Below, in pieces: positions 13,669 to 27,404 of a DNA stretch of 64,000 nt (position 1 is its first letter; each line of letters opens with the position of its first letter). A model generated the notes under the pieces. It saw only the letters and a program-made list of their open reading frames with translations, did no database searches and was not told the origin of the DNA. The DNA is from Corydoras sp. C115 (Eukaryota; Chordata; Actinopteri; Siluriformes; Callichthyidae): NCBI GenBank assembly GCA_019802505.1, contig JAFMOC010000039.1, forward strand, positions 1,054,001-1,118,000, given 5' to 3'. Position numbers and translations under genes: made by a program.

Positions 13669-14105
13669 AATTTAATCTTTCGCATTGATGGAACAGTCTT
13701 AGTTATGCTGATCACTTATATCATGGGCGCCGATTTATTTATTTATTTATTTTTATCTCGGCACATCCACTGTCTATTTATTTGAAAGCAAAATGAAATA
13801 TGACTTATTTGACCATAGAACATTCAAAATGTCCAATATCTTGCATCCCAACACAGATGACCTTGGTTTCAGACAATTCACGAGCATTTCCACACAAAGG
13901 CAAGATGTTTTAGGTTACATTTTCTTGCTGCAACACGGAACTCTGTTATGTTACATTTTTTTCTAAAGTACTTGTAAGCCTAAATAAACACCATGGTAGT
14001 ATGACAGTTTCTCAAGCAATACTACCCAAGAGCTTTATGGTCACTCACACTCAGCACTATTGGTTTCCCCTATTGTGCAATGACTTATTATTATTGTTCT
14101 TATGA

Positions 14106-14297
14106 TTTTCTAAGCGTGGCATGGTGGCTTAGTGTTTATCACATTCGCTTCTCAGTGCACCTCAAAAATTCAAAATTGTCCGTATTTAGTGTGTGTTTGT
14201 GTGTGTGCTTAGTGAAACAATGGGATGGGAACAGGATCTCTTCCCACAACTCTAGTACAATATAGGATCAAGTGAAAGAAAATGGATGAATGGATGA
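14106..14297 (+). mobile_element. DANA/Mermaid-type SINE, internally deleted
   Basis: Head GTGGCATGGTGGCTTAGTG is followed by a shortened body and the tail AAGTGAAAGAAAATGGATGA. Confidence 0.65.
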
Positions 14298-14299
14298 TT

Positions 14300-16539
14300 T
14301 TCTCAATTGTATATGATGCAAGGCCAATCTTTAGCAGATAATCATTGTCTTCAAACTAATCCAGTTTGTTTAAATTTTGGCACAAAAGCGATGAACCACC
14401 ACTCATCAGTTCTAAATATGGAATATTCCAGAATAATGTTACTTGTATAACCTTTTCAGCCTTCAGCACAAACCTATTTTGAGATTGCGGTAGGAGTCAC
14501 AGTCTGTTCTTTATAATATTTACATAATATAATTAGGTCTGTCAGTGAAAACACTAAAATTGTTTAGGTTATATATATATATTTTTATGGTAAATGAAAG
14601 TTTAGACGTTTTCAGCATATTTTTGTAAAATCCCTGATCTTTTATAGAAAGGGGTTTGAAGTCAAAACAATTAAATACTGCAGCTTGTTTAACAGTAGTT
14701 AACACAATACTATTATCATAGTCACATTGTATCATTTAACAGATTGCAATATTTATACAATGTGACCAAGCAGTCACTCAGTATTATGTATGTGTAGACT
14801 GACTAATCATGTAATGATACAGCAAGCTTCCTGGAAACCTCTCCAACACTTAATACTAAATACTTTATGTATACACTCATCTCATACAAACTCATACATT
14901 GCCAATAACTCTGACTGTAAATTAAGTTACTGTTCAATTTGCATTCAGTAAAGGCACTTTTTGAGGTTAGAGTAAAGAAATGGTATTCCTCTGGCATGCA
15001 TATAATATAGCTACCTGGCACAAAGACAACTAAACTCTAACTAATCGCTCTTATTTCAATTTCAATATTGTTGAGATTTGAAGTCAATAGCACACCTTCA
15101 CTTCAAACTTTACTTCATAATAATTTTGACTACATCAAAGTCTCTTGAATTTTTTACCATGTATTACATGCTTGAATTTTCAAAACCCTTAAGTTTATAC
15201 AAAAATAAAATCAAAATGAATCAAAAAGACATTTGATTTTCTTTTGCCTTAACGGTGAAAACATGATCAACACCACAGTAACACTTTTGAGTCAATCAAC
15301 ATACATTGTGCGGAACAAAGAGTGTGTGGAGGGTCTGGACATGCATGCAGCCATTTAAAGCATGTTTTCCTTTCTCTGTTATTCTCTTGTCGGCTTGCCA
15401 GTCTGTCCATGTGTTTCTCCAGAAGTATTGTTGCAATTCTTAGGTTTTTACAAATGGACTGTCCTTTAACCTCCACTTTGTTTTGTGGAAATGAAACTTT
15501 CCCCATTTTGGGCGATGGACCATAGAGGAGTCACAATGTGCCTGATTGATACAAAAGGAGAACTCACACGGTCTTATTTGTTTTACAAACACACAAAAAA
15601 AAAAAAAAAAAAACTTGAAGCACCTTTAATTAATGGCTTCTGACAAAACTTTGCAAAAAATAAGTGTGTGTGTGCGTGTGTGTCCGCCCCTCTGCTGTGA
15701 TATTAGTCTATTATTAAATTCCTGATCATAAACTAATCATTTAAATTACATTGTAGATAACTTACCAACAATAATTTTATATTCTATGATATCTATTAAT
15801 CTTTAGTTTAAATGAGATCAGGAGAAAAATTGTGTTGAAAGTGTTTTGAAGTGAAGGAGCCTGAGGTTAATGAAATTACAGTCATGTTAGAGCTGAAGGA
15901 GAGTGGTTAGATGATGAGATTAATTGTTGATGTCAGAGGTCTGATGGGAGTATCGGTGTATGAAATTGAGAATTTAAAAAATCCGATGTGGACGATACAA
16001 AGAATGGATAAAATCAAACCGAGATGGGTGTTAGAAACATCCAAATAGATGGATCAAGATGTCCCAACACCTCTATGTGGTTTGAGAATCAACAAAAGTG
16101 TTTGCCAAGAGTGCTAACTTAGATTTAGGTGATATGCAAGTTGTTTCGTCTGGTGTTTTTTTTTCCTTCCCCCCCAATTGGTTAAATACTACCTGAGAAA
16201 TCCAAAATCATTAACACTATAGCAGGTTATATCAGAATCCCTGAATCCTTTCACACAATGATGATAAAAACAAAATTATTTTCAAACCTGCACTGATACT
16301 GAAACTGCACTGAGAAACTTTTCATTTGATGTTTCACTAAAAGTGATACGTGGCCCCTTTTATACTCTGCCTCACCTGTAACTGAAATCACTGCCTTATT
16401 GTGAAACAATTGACTTGAATATGCAGAATGTTTCCTTAACATTTTGTCCTGTTGAATTAGAAACTTGCAAAACACAATTAGACTGGCCAGTGATAACATT
16501 TAGAACCTTTCCTTTGTACTTTCTTTGTGTTATTCGCAA

Positions 16540-16570
<31 letters not shown>

Positions 16571-17050
16571 GCAAAAGAGGTGATGTAATGCAACAGGGAG
16601 TGACAAAGTGGGAAATTAAATCTCTCTTAGTGATAAATTACTTTACACACGCCCACCTGCATCCTCAGGGGTCGTGGGGTTGAGGAAAACCTGCAGGTGT
16701 GAGATTGATGAAGGGGGTAAAAAATAAACATCGGTATGTAATATTTCATTTTAGAGCTGAAGACATGGGCATGTTAAATATAAAAATAATTGTTGCAAAG
16801 ACGAAATAAGGAGTTGCACAGTCCACATTATCTATTGAGGTGCTGGAGTTCTTGTTACGCAGAAATTTTACATTTAATATCACTGTGATTTAATAATGAT
16901 GATTTAATGAAACAATACCAATGCTTCACATTTGTTGTTTGGCTGTATAAAAATATTATTTTTAATTGCCCAATTAGTTTTATGTACGATATTCAAATGA
17001 CCTCTAATCTCAGACAGATGAAGTAATTTTATCTAAAATCATAGAGGTGT
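14300..17050. other. No gene seen
   Basis: AT-rich, mostly unique sequence. It contains a poly-A run at about 15594-15613, (TG)n at about 15664 and 16543-16570, and a short GA-rich segment near 15840-16130 that may be a degenerate interspersed repeat. No frame with convincing coding features. Confidence 0.55.
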
Positions 17051-17149
17051 CCACAGATTCTCATTCATGGTAGGATACTCTGAAATATTTCATTTCAACA
17101 GTGAACCACAAAAAGTGAAAACATTGGACTTTTATTAAAATGAACCACC

Positions 17150-17445
17150 TTAACTGTAAACAACTGGGGTTTGGGGGTGGGTTCCAGCTGCCCATCCATG
17201 GGAACATATCAACCGCTGGGCAGATACACCCAGGACACGGTGCTAATTTATCGCTGGGCGCACACACAATACGGGCCAATTTAGAGTAGCCAATATACCT
17301 TGAATCCATGTTTTTGGAGTTTTGGAGAAAACTGGAGAACCGAAAAGAGAGAAAACATGGAAACTCCACCCAGATTAGGATTTAAACCTGGTTCCCCAGC
17401 ACAGAGAGGCAGACATGTTAACCACTAAGCGACTATTAACTGTAC
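17150..17445 (-). mobile_element. DANA/Mermaid-type SINE, diverged
   Basis: Reverse copy: TGCCCATCCATGGGAACATA, AGATACACCCAGGACACGG, then the head end GAGGCAGACATGTTAACCAC. Confidence 0.75.
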
Positions 17446-17454
17446 CGTGATAAT

Positions 17455-17712
17455 TAGTGGTAGACTTTTAGTTTAGGAATCAGCCTTGCAACTGGAAGTT
17501 GCACGGTTCGATTCCCAGTCCTACCAAGTACTATAGCTGAAGTGCCCTTGGGCAAGGCAACTAACCCCCAATTGCTTCCTGTGCGCCTTGTACAAGGCTG
17601 TCCACCGCTCTGAGAACATGTGCACACTTCACTAGTGTGTGAATGTGTGTGTTTTACTGCACAGATGGGTTAAAGGTGGAGGACAAATTCCTCTGTGAGT
17701 ACAGTATGCAAA
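17455..17712 (+). mobile_element. tRNA-derived SINE of another family
   Basis: Begins with a degenerate tRNA-like head containing a B-box-like GCACGGTTCGATTCCC, then TGAAGTGCCCTTGGGCAAGG and a GTGTGTGAATGTGTGTG block, ending CAAATTCCTCTGTGAGTAC. The same family, reversed, is found at 33835-34095. Confidence 0.7.
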
Positions 17713-18743
17713 ATAGATGATATTTTTATCTTTATCATCTGACCATACAAATGTACTTCTAGATAAAAGTGCAAAGATTTATACAGATACACGTCACACG
17801 CCTGTAAATATCCATTTAAGAGTGGACTCTTTTATAGTGGCAAAGGTGAACCAACTTAGAATTGGGTGACAAACTCCTGTAGGTGTATTATGAAGATGCA
17901 TCAACACGTGTCTTCATATGTTTGTATTTAATAAAAAGTTGCTATTTTTGAAAATGAGGTTTTCTATTTTTCTTAAATACTAAAAAGATTCATGACCCTC
18001 TTCACCCACTCCTCTTGCGTTATCTCTCTCTTTGATTTCCTAACAGTATTTAACTTTGGATGACACTGATCATCAATTTACTTCATTTCCTTTTTGATCA
18101 CTGCATACCTTCACATCCTTGAAAATCAATCAGGTCCCAGAAAATATGCATTTTGAAACTGTGATACTGAAATTGGAAGGGTGGAAAGAACTTTTTGTTT
18201 TCTGGTGCAGTGGAAACGGTCTACTAAGTGCAAAAACACTGCAGAGAAAACGTGCTTCAGCTGTCTTTAGGGAATAGGAGGGAGGGGCAGAGATGGAGAG
18301 AAAAGGGAATGCACAAGTTACAAATGCAAACCACAGCAAAAGGAAGGCCAGGACATTTATCATGCTTAGAGAGACTAAATGACCCATCACTCTTTACCTC
18401 TTCGCCTCTGTATCTTATTTGCTTTAGGCTGCAGTACACTTACCTGGGCAGGTATAGGCCTGCACTGATGGACAGGCAACTGTGGTGTTCATTCATGCTT
18501 GCTTCACCTGAGAAAAATGTGACTTCAGCGACTACAAAACCCTCAAAGAAAACACAAAGCTCTTTTCATGCAGTTTAAGGTCTGACTTTGCACCGTTTGG
18601 GTTTTCATATAGATTAGTGCAGTAAATCAATATCTGCACCCGGTTAGTCTTTACCTAAACCACTACATTCAGCAGAGTGTAAGGCATTTAATGAAAAATG
18701 TCTGCGGTCATCCAAAACCTACTGTATTACTTGTAATGCACCT

Positions 18744-18945
18744 TTTTCCAAAAACATGGATTCTAGATAAATTGATTACTTTAAATTGCTTAATTTAAAT
18801 TATATAGTGTGTGTTTGCATGTGTGTGTGTGTGTGTGTGTGTGAGTAAGTGCGCCCATATTGGTGCTCTGTACTGGGTGAATCTACTCAGCGCCCGAAAT
18901 GTTCTCCCCTGGATGGGCATGGGGATTCCTACAGGTATAAATAAG
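18744..18945 (+). mobile_element. DANA/Mermaid-type SINE, 3' portion
   Basis: From CATGGATTCTAGATAAATTG through a (GT)n block to CAGCGCCCGAAATGTTCTCC and GGATGGGCATGGGGATTCC. Truncated at the 5' side. Confidence 0.7.
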
Positions 18946-19496
18946 CCAAAACACTAAAACAAAATGTAACATTTCTTTCCTAATGGAGTGAGTGGATGAG
19001 AAACTATTGTGTGCGGATAATAAAAAAAAATTATATAACATTTTTAAAAGCATTATGCATTCATTTCAGAACAGTAGAAAAAAGGAGGAAACCTTGTGCA
19101 AGGGCTTGAGGAGATGTGAATAAGCTTACCTCCTTTGGGGTGGAGCGACTATCAGCTGATCCAATGACAACAGGAGAAAAGTAAGCGAGAGACAAAGTAA
19201 GTGGGGCTTTAATCATGTAATGAGAGTAATCGGCTTTCTTCTTAGTGTTGAAGGAATTTCAGTGTCTGCTGATTATAAGGTTTTTGTTACAAAAGACTCC
19301 TGAGAGCTTGCAGTACTTCAAATATGACCATGCTGATCAGGAGGAAGATCCAATAATGAGATGTAAATGCTTAATTATATTCCTCTAAACACAAATCACC
19401 TAAATAATACTTCCATACAGGCTTACACATTTCAAGACCAATGATGCCTTTGTTCAAATCCAAATGAAACTTTATACCAAATTTTTAAACCAATCG

Positions 19497-19560
19497 AGTT
19501 ACATTTATAGCAGATGATTTTATCTAAAGCGGCTTACAAACGAGAGAACACCAAAAGTCA
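19497..19560 (-). mobile_element. Tail of a HAmo-type tRNA SINE, minus strand
   Basis: GTTACATTTATAGCAGATGA then TTTTATCTAAAGCGGCTTAC is the reversed 3' end of that SINE, diverged. Confidence 0.55.
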
Positions 19561-19631
19561 GTCGTCAGGGAAGTCAAGAAAGTCACGGAAAAGAAAAGAG
19601 AAAAAAAAGATAAATAAATTATATTATAGTA

Positions 19632-19988
19632 AGGCGGCACTGTGGTTTAGTGGTTAACACATTCGCCTCTCAGCACTAGGGATTCCCGGTTCGAATCCCA
19701 ATCTGGGTGGAGTTTCCATGTTCTCCCCGTGTCTGCGTGGGTTTCCTCCGGGTTCTCCGGTTTCCTCCCACAGTCCAAAAACATGGATCAAGTCAATTGA
19801 GTTCTCCAAATTGCCCCATATAGAGTGTGTATGCGTGTCTGTGTGAGTGAGTGTGTGCTCAGCGATAGACTGGCGCCCTGTCCTGGGTGTATCTGCCCAG
19901 CGCCCGAAACGTTCTCCCCTGGATGGGCATGGGGAACCGCACCGCGACCCTAATATAGGATAAAGCGGAAGATAATGAATGAATGAAT
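19632..19988 (+). mobile_element. DANA/Mermaid SINE, full length with target duplication
   Basis: Full copy from GGCGGCACTGTGGTTTAGTG with B box GGTTCGAATCC to GGAAGATAATGAATGAAT. Flanked by the direct repeat ATATTATAGTA (19621-19631 and 19989-19999), showing retroposition. Confidence 0.9.
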
Positions 19989-20430
19989 ATATTATAGTAC
20001 AGCATTGTGTATCTGCAAATTGTACTGATTACAGAGAGGGAGTGTGGGGAGCCACGATGTCTACATGGATTTCCTCCAGTTTCCTCCCACAGTCAGAAAT
20101 GTAGATTCAAGTCCCCATAGTCTGGTAGAGGATGAGGTTTGTGTCAGGAAGGACATGAAGGTTCTTGCTTATGGGCCCACAACTGTAACTTCAGTTGATG
20201 TGGGATTTAAACCCCCCAACCTTCAAGTTGATATCCCAACACCCTAACCAGCTCACGTGCAATTGTTTATCCTGTTTTTTAATTGTCAATGGAACTTTTT
20301 CCTGTATTGTTTGTTGTACCATTTGTGTTATATTCACTTATTTATTTCCAGTCACCTTTGATCCCCTAGCTAGTCTTTGTAGCCAGTTGAGAATTTGTGA
20401 GTTTATATTTTAGGTGTATATGGTGTAGTA

Positions 20431-20770
20431 GGGCGGCACGGTGGCTTAGTGGTTAGCACGTTCGCCTCTCAGCGCTAGGGGTTCCCGGTTCGAATCCCTA
20501 TCTGGGTGGAGTTTCCATGTTCTCCCAGTGTCTGCGTGGGTTTCCTCCGGGTTCTCCGGTTTCCTCCCACAGTCCCAAAACATGGATCAAGTTAATTGAA
20601 TTCTCAAAATTGCCCCATATAGTGTGTGTCTGTGTGAGTGTGTGCCCAGCGATGGATTGGCGTCCTGTCCTGGGTCCATCTGCCCGGCGCCCGAGACGTT
20701 CTCCCCTGGATGGGCATGGGGAACCCCACCGCGACCCTAATAGAGGATAAAGCGGGAGATAATGAATGAA
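20431..20770 (+). mobile_element. DANA/Mermaid SINE, full length with target duplication
   Basis: Well-preserved copy (GGGCGGCACGGTGGCTTAGT … GATAATGAATGAA) flanked by TGGTGTAGTA on both sides (20421-20430, 20771-20780). It is among the youngest looking copies. Confidence 0.92.
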
Positions 20771-21398
20771 TGGTGTAGTAGCACTACAAACATGACCAAG
20801 TTTTGTTCCAGTGCCATAGGAGAGAAACATGAAAGGTATTTATTAATTGACCTTAGTGTTTAATGGGATAAAATAATTTACAAACTCACAAACTGAACTA
20901 AACAGAATTTTAAAAAAAAGCAACAGACTATCCACATGTACATGACAACAAAGATTAGTCTAAAACTACAAACAACAGCATAACAGGCCAAACACAACCA
21001 ATCCAACAGCAAATAAAAAAAAAAAACAGGGGAAATTATACAACAACCAGGAACCAATATAGAGAACCAAAAAATTGACAGAACAGAAGCTGAGTGCTTG
21101 AAACTAAGAGCTTAAATAAAAGTGGGAACCAATCAGTGAACTGAATTAAATAATTAGTATACCGAGAACACCTGTTGAAAAACAGTGAAGGAAATGCATG
21201 GAGGGAACAAAATGTCAAAATAAAAGTCCCTGACTTTAGTAAAGGATTAAGCAAAAGATAATGGAATATGAGAGTTTTTGTTTTGCTAAGAATCCTTTCA
21301 TTTTGCATATACATTGTTCAGCTAAGGAATAGTCATTTGTATCTTGTTCATCATGGTACTGCAGCTGTGTAGCTTTACTGTTCTTACTAAAAACACTA

Positions 21399-21704
21399 TT
21401 CATTCATATAGTTTCTCCTGCTCAATCCTCCACTAGGGTCACGGGGGGTTCCCCATGCCCATCATTCCAGGTGCTGGGCAGAAACCCTCAGGACAGGGCA
21501 CCAATTGATCACTGGACACACTCACACAGACACAAACACAAACACTGAATGAGGCAATTTACAGCATTCAATTTACCTGGAGAAGAAAACCCAGAAAACC
21601 CACATGGACATCAGGAGAATGGAAACTCCACCAGATTGGGATTCGAACCAGGATCCCCAGCACTGAGAGGCAAACATGCTAACCAACAAAGCCACCGTGC
21701 CGCA
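21399..21704 (-). mobile_element. DANA/Mermaid-type SINE
   Basis: Reverse copy ending AAGCCACCGTGCCGC, with CCAGATTGGGATTCGAACC as reversed B-box region. Moderately diverged. Confidence 0.85.
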
Positions 21705-22074
21705 CTTAAGAACAACATATTTCAGGTAATTTGATCTTTTATATCACTGCATTTGGCTTGTTTCTTTATGCCCAAGGCAAGTGCTTGTTCTGAGGGCTGA
21801 TTTAAAGATAGTGATTAAAAAAGCTCATGCACTGACAGCTGTACACAGAAGAAAACTGGCAAACTTTCAGGTATGAATGGCATGTTGCTTCATCTCGAAA
21901 ACTTAGTCTCCAACTAAAAACAGAATCAAGTGGCATGTGTTACATGTCTGAATATGGATTCCTTTCTCCATAAACAGCGTGTGCTAAAATCTAAGAGAAT
22001 AAAAATCCTTCTGTTCCTATTTAATTTTTAATTAACAATTATGTATTTAACATAAAAACAGTTATACAATTTAT

Positions 22075-22560
22075 ACACTATTGCCAAAACATGCATACAT
22101 ATCAGTTATATATTGTTGGATCACCTTTAGTTTGAGTTTTTGTTATGTTCTCTGTAACATGGTTTGAAACAGCTTGTGTAACTACAAAGCATTTATTTTC
22201 ACCAACTGCTGAATCAGCTTTTGTCCAAGGTATTGTATTGATGATGGATCAGTTTCACTTCTCTTATGTTAGTCAACCTATCCCAACAAGTTCTAAAGGT
22301 CAGGACTCTGTGGTGGGCAATTAAACAAATAAAACGTACTTTCTCATGCTCTCTCTGAACTGCTTTTTTTTACAATTTGAGCCTAATTAACTATGACATT
22401 GTTATCCTGGAATCATGCCTTTGTGGAAGAAATAAAGATTTATTGATGAGATAACCTGGTCATTCATTCAGTACACTGAAATACTCAGCTATTCTTTATT
22501 TGACACATAATTTTGCTGAACCTCAAACTGACCAAATGAAAGGAATTGCAAACTTAAAAA
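22075..22560. mobile_element. Possible degenerate Tc1-like transposon remnant
   Basis: Begins ACACTATTGCCAAAACATG, which resembles the ATATTGCCAAAAG ends of fish Tc1-like elements, and contains AAAGGTCAGGACTCTGTG, a phrase seen in their transposase gene. No open frame remains. Confidence 0.35.
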
Positions 22561-22612
22561 AAAAAGTTTATGCTCCAAAAGTTTATGCTAAATAGGGTAT
22601 AATAGAGCTTTA

Positions 22613-22895
22613 CGTTAGAGTCCAAATCTAGTTGGAGTTTCCAGGTTGTTCTCCCTGTGTCCCCGTGGGTTTCCGCCAGGTTCTCCTGTGTCCTCCCATA
22701 GTCCAAAGACATAGTGTAAATCTAGTGTGTGTGTTTGTGTGAGTAAATCTGTGTCCAACAATGAATTGGTGGCCTGTTCTGGGTGTATCCACCCTGCAAC
22801 TAAAACATCATTCCCCCTTGAAGAGCATGGTGAACCCTAACCCCCCCTCCCCCCACCCCCCGCAAACTTTGTCTGAAATATAAGATTGAGTGGAA
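22613..22895 (+). mobile_element. DANA/Mermaid-type SINE, headless
   Basis: GTCCAAATCTAGTTGGAGTT, CCCATAGTCCAAAGACATAG, and the tail TATAAGATTGAGTGGAAGAT. It contains a C-rich run near 22838-22861. Confidence 0.7.
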
Positions 22896-23007
22896 GATGA
22901 AATGAGATAAGATTCGATAAAAGTGACTTGATTTAAGATTGTATTTTTTTATTATATGAAATTTTATTTATTCACTTTGGATTTTTTTTAAGATCATATC
23001 AATTTAG

Positions 23008-23278
23008 GAGACAGCATGGTGGATTAGTGGTTAGCATGTTCAACCTGTGTCCATGTAGGTTTCCTCTGGGTTCTCCAGTTTCATCCCACAGTGACCCCCC
23101 CACCCCCCATACACACATACACACATATTTAAGGTAAAATGACTGCTGTAAGGGCAGCATGGCACTGTGTGTGCATGTGCCAAGCAATAGATTGGTACCC
23201 TCTCCTGGGTGTATCTGCTCAGCGCACGCATGGTCATGGGAAAACCCCACGCGACCCCATAAGATATTGAATGAATGA
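23008..23278 (+). mobile_element. DANA/Mermaid-type SINE, rearranged
   Basis: Head GACAGCATGGTGGATTAGTG is joined directly to the CCTGTGTCCATGTAGGTTTC body, so the B box is lost. The end is GCGACCCCATAAGATATTGA. Confidence 0.75.
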
Positions 23279-24185
23279 AAAATATCAGTTTAGGTAATAG
23301 GCCGGCTGCAGGTGATGTGCCTGTAGGTAAATGATGTGCCAGTAACAATTTTTCCTAGATAGATGTGGTTGTTCTTATGTAATATAGCCTTCAGCAACAT
23401 TTTTGTGTAACCAATATATAGAAAATAAGGTACAGAAATTCAGCACACATGAAGCACAACACAGGCAACTCCCTTCTTTATAGTTTGTGGTTTCTCATGA
23501 TGAATCTTTTCAGGTAAATCCAACAAGGTTAAGGTCAACCACACACCTATTTAAACAGCTGCTCGCTTTTATTTGCTTTATTTCTCTTTCTTCGGCCGCT
23601 AATCTATCTTCTTGCCATCGCTGTCCTGGCCTTTTTGTCAATTCACTAAATAAATCATAGCAGTTTCGCTTGGCCTTTCAGTGACTTTTCCCCAAAAAAT
23701 GACTTTAAAGTATGTGCGTATGTACACACCACACAGATTTGCTCAAACACACAGAGGAAATGCCATTCTCACTACACTGGACATGCAACAGGTAGGAAAT
23801 ATAATGTTGTGAAAGCTGCTATGAGAACCGCTTTCAGAGGGCAACAGGTGGTGAAGAGACAAAGACCTGCTGCAAAGAAATGCACACACTGCAGTATGCT
23901 GCACAGTCACACTAGTACTAATGATAGTGAAGGAAAAAAAAACAACAACATGAAACGGGCCACTAAAATCACAAGGTGACAAATACACACAGACACATAC
24001 ATTCAGATCCACATACAAGCTCTTTAATCAGGCGTAGTCTATCTGTCAGCAACATTTCGAGTGCAAACAGGTCTCGAGAGAGGCAGACAAGACCAAACAC
24101 AACCTTCTGCATCTCCCTCACTCCCCTACTCACTCAAAATAGAAATATACCTGCCACATTTTAGGTCAATGTACAGGCTACAACT

Positions 24186-24519
24186 ACCAGCCATTGTATT
24201 ATTCAGCTCATGTTTCTCGACTTAGAATATAGATGGACAGTGTAGTTATTCTGTTACATTCTGTAGTCCATCTGTTTCTCTAAATACATTGTTAGTCTCC
24301 TTTACTCTGTTCTCTGATGCTCAGGACCCCTAGAGAACAGGTGGTTTAAGATATTGGATTAATGAAATAAAAAAAAAGTTATTTGTCACATGCATAGATT
24401 CAAAGTTATTCGTCACTTGCATAGATATACACAGTACAGATAGCAGTGAAATGCTTTGACTTTTTTTACAATAAAAATAAAAGAATAAAATAAGTAAAAA
24501 TAATCTATCTATCTATCAA

Positions 24520-24577
<58 letters not shown>

Positions 24578-25125
24578 AAATTATTTATAGATCTATCTAT
24601 CTATAAATATAATTAACATGAAGGTAAAATAAAAAACTAAAATAAGTCAACTGCTTATAATAATTTTGTTAAAGTGAATGGTGTGCATTGCTCTGTGCAA
24701 CTAATGCAGTGCAGAATTAAAAAGGTATTGTACGTTATAAAAGTGTTCAGGATTTGTCAGTTTAGTTCTTGTTTACAGTTCAAACAACCATAGGCTAAAA
24801 AGCTCCTCCACCTCCTCAGTCTCTGTGTTTGTGTATGATGGTACAAGAAGATCAGACACCTGCATGTTTTGATTGGTGTAATCTTCTGTCCAGCAACACT
24901 GCTGTGTCTGATCCACTCGTACCTGCACAACACACTATCACACTACCACCATGTCAGTATCACTGCAGTACTGAAACTCATCCACCACCGTAATATCTCC
25001 TCTGTGTGGGTCCTAAATATTGGAGAACATACTAAAATGAACAAACTAATTATTTTGGAGAAACTACAGACTACAGAATGTAATTGTAGAACTATAATAT
25101 ATATATGATTGTTGAAACTGAAAAA
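24186..25125. mobile_element. Inverted-repeat MITE split by a retroposon fragment
   Basis: The left part (24186-24345: TAGTCCATCTGTTTCTCTAA, GACCCCTAGAGAACAGGTG) and right part (24850-25125: GTGTCTGATCCACTCG, ACTACCACCATGTCAGTATC, ATTGTAGAACTAT) belong to one common fish repeat. Between them lies a LINE-like fragment and (TATC)n. Confidence 0.55.
24365..24610. repeat. LINE-like 3' fragment with (TATC)n tail
   Basis: GTCACATGCATAGATTCAAAG and GCAGTGAAATGCTTTGAC resemble 3' regions of fish L2-like elements, followed by TCTA tetranucleotide repeats of about 100 bases (about 24503-24604). Confidence 0.5.
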
Positions 25126-25149
25126 AACAGACATTGGGTGTAGAGCTGA

Positions 25150-26090
25150 GTTTACCTAATAAAATATTTGGTAGAGATATGTGGGATGAATCTGTAACAA
25201 TGTTGTTTTAAATCTAAACCCACTGCAAATGTAGTGGAATGTGGAATGTAGATTTTTTAAGTCAGTGTATTGAGAGATTTAGATCGAGGTAATCTTTCAA
25301 TGTCATCTTTCTCTCATCATCACATCCTTTCATATTCGACATTGTGTGACTTCATTCACGTCATCTGGAATTGCAGTTTAAATTTCGGAATACATTTTCC
25401 TGGACATTTTACTGGATGAGCAGAGCTTCAGCACATGTACACAAATGTTTTAATAACCTCATTTTCAGACATTCAGCTGATAAATTCAGATGTTTAAATG
25501 CAATGTACATGACATTGTACAAGGCCAGGGTCGGTTTGTGCAAGGCGTGTGTACATCAGAAGTCTAAATATTGTGGATAAGATATAATTGCAACTTTTTA
25601 ATGACGTAAAGAAACAATGATGCAAAGGCTCATGGGGGATTAAAGTAAATCAAATGGTGTATGGAAGAAATGATATTTATCATGCTTGGATAAGGAAACA
25701 AGTCAGAATTAAATATAATTGAGAAACAACTAGGTGCTTAAAACTCGTTAACCATAACTAATCTGACCTTTTGTAATATGTTACTCTGAGACTAATTGTG
25801 TTTTTAATTGCACATGAATTTATTTTTTTTAATTTTTCAGATTTAGAGTGAGAAATGAGCTGGAGATTGAGAAGAGACAAGATGTCTCAAACATGTGGGT
25901 CATCGCCTCCTTCTGCACTTAGCAAAAACCTCATCTAAGGGCTGGATATAGTGATAAGGCCTTAGTGTGTGTAGAATAGAAATGAGCAAAAAAATAACCA
26001 GCAGCCCAATCAGTGTGCAGAACCCTTCACTTTTATTTACACTTCTTGATTGCTTGATGACTTACACGGACAGATAGATAGAAAGTTGAA
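25150..26090. other. No gene seen
   Basis: AT-rich unique-looking sequence. Frames up to 69 codons lack coding features and splice context. Confidence 0.5.
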
Positions 26091-26185
26091 GTGGGTCGGT
26101 GGCGTTGTGATCAGCATGTCCGCATGTAGGCTTGTGGTTGTGATTAACCACAAACCATATATTTGACAAATCTGTGATGTTCGAG

Positions 26186-26395
26186 AGATGTGGTAGCTCA
26201 GTGGTTAGGGTGGTTTTCAAACTAAAGGCTGTGGGTTCCATGTTCACTCAAGTTACCAATGTGGGCCCTCGAGCAAGGCCCTTAACCACTATTGCTACAT
26301 TGGTGCTGTTCCGACCTCAGCCATCGACTTGGATTCCATCAAGTTCTTGCTTTGGAGAAAGGGGTGTGCTAAATAACCAAATGTAAATGTAATGT
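26186..26395 (+). mobile_element. HAmo-type tRNA-derived SINE
   Basis: Head ATGTGGTAGCTCAGTGGTTA, then GGCTGTGGGTTCCATG in the B-box position, CCCTCGAGCAAGGCCCTTAA, and the end AAATAACCAAATGTAAATGT. Diverged copy. Confidence 0.75.
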
Positions 26396-26606
26396 TCGTA
26401 ATCCCAGACAACACCCTGTAAGCTATTTATACACCCTCACTCTGTTAGAGCCTAAATTACAAAATAGCAGGAAGTATTGTCTCAGTCTGTCACTCCGAGG
26501 GCCAGTCATTTATTATCTAATTCAGCCAGGTATTACATGGAGAGTATCAGTTTGCAGTGCACTATGGCTCTGCAACACTCACCATTATATGTTCCAGAGA
26601 AAGAGT

Positions 26607-26634
26607 TAGAGAGAGAGAGAGAGAGAGAGAGAGA
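26607..26634. repeat. (GA)n microsatellite
   Basis: About 14 AG units. Confidence 0.85.
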
Positions 26635-27262
26635 TGCTCACGAAAATAAAATCCACTTGATTCAGATTTTCTTCCCATCTTTCCTCGATTGCTAAGGGCA
26701 AACACTCAATGAAATCTGAGACCCAGTAGCAATTTAGTGAGGCTTTTCTCACCAAACACACACACAGATTCACTGACATTATGGTCTTGTCACCCGCATC
26801 AGCGTTGCATAGGAAAGTGTCTGGGTTTATTGGCAGCAATCTGCCAGAAGCCAACTGGAGGCCTAGTGTTAAAAGCCCACATATGTGGCACGCTGTTATA
26901 ATTTAGAGAATTAAAAGTATGAGAGGGGGCTTGAGGATCTGGCATTCTCTCGATACCATTCCACAGCGGATCAGCCTACATTGAAGGTGAATAAAAGAAA
27001 ACAATGGCTGTGGTCTGAAGGTTTTAATTGGTGGGCAAAACATCTCAAATGCACTTTACAAACACACAAAAGCCCATTTTCCTACTTTGTGTCCTGCTTA
27101 GGGCACAAACCAAATTGAATATTAGGAGAACAAGTGTAGGACAAGTTAAGAACACAAACAACTTCCCTAAGTTTAGGTGAATCTTTGACAGGTTTTGCTA
27201 AATTGTAGTTTTGTGATGTTTAACAATGTTTAATAAATTGTTACCATGTGCTCCTTTATCAG

Positions 27263-27265
<3 letters not shown>

Positions 27266-27345
<80 letters not shown>

Positions 27346-27404
27346 TGTATGTGCCCAGTGGTAGATCAGCGCACAAAACTGGATGGAGGATAAAGTGGAA
27401 GATA

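Noticed and set aside
24503..24604. Direct-repeat array considered as CRISPR-like
   Set aside because: It is a simple TATC tetranucleotide microsatellite at a LINE tail in vertebrate DNA.
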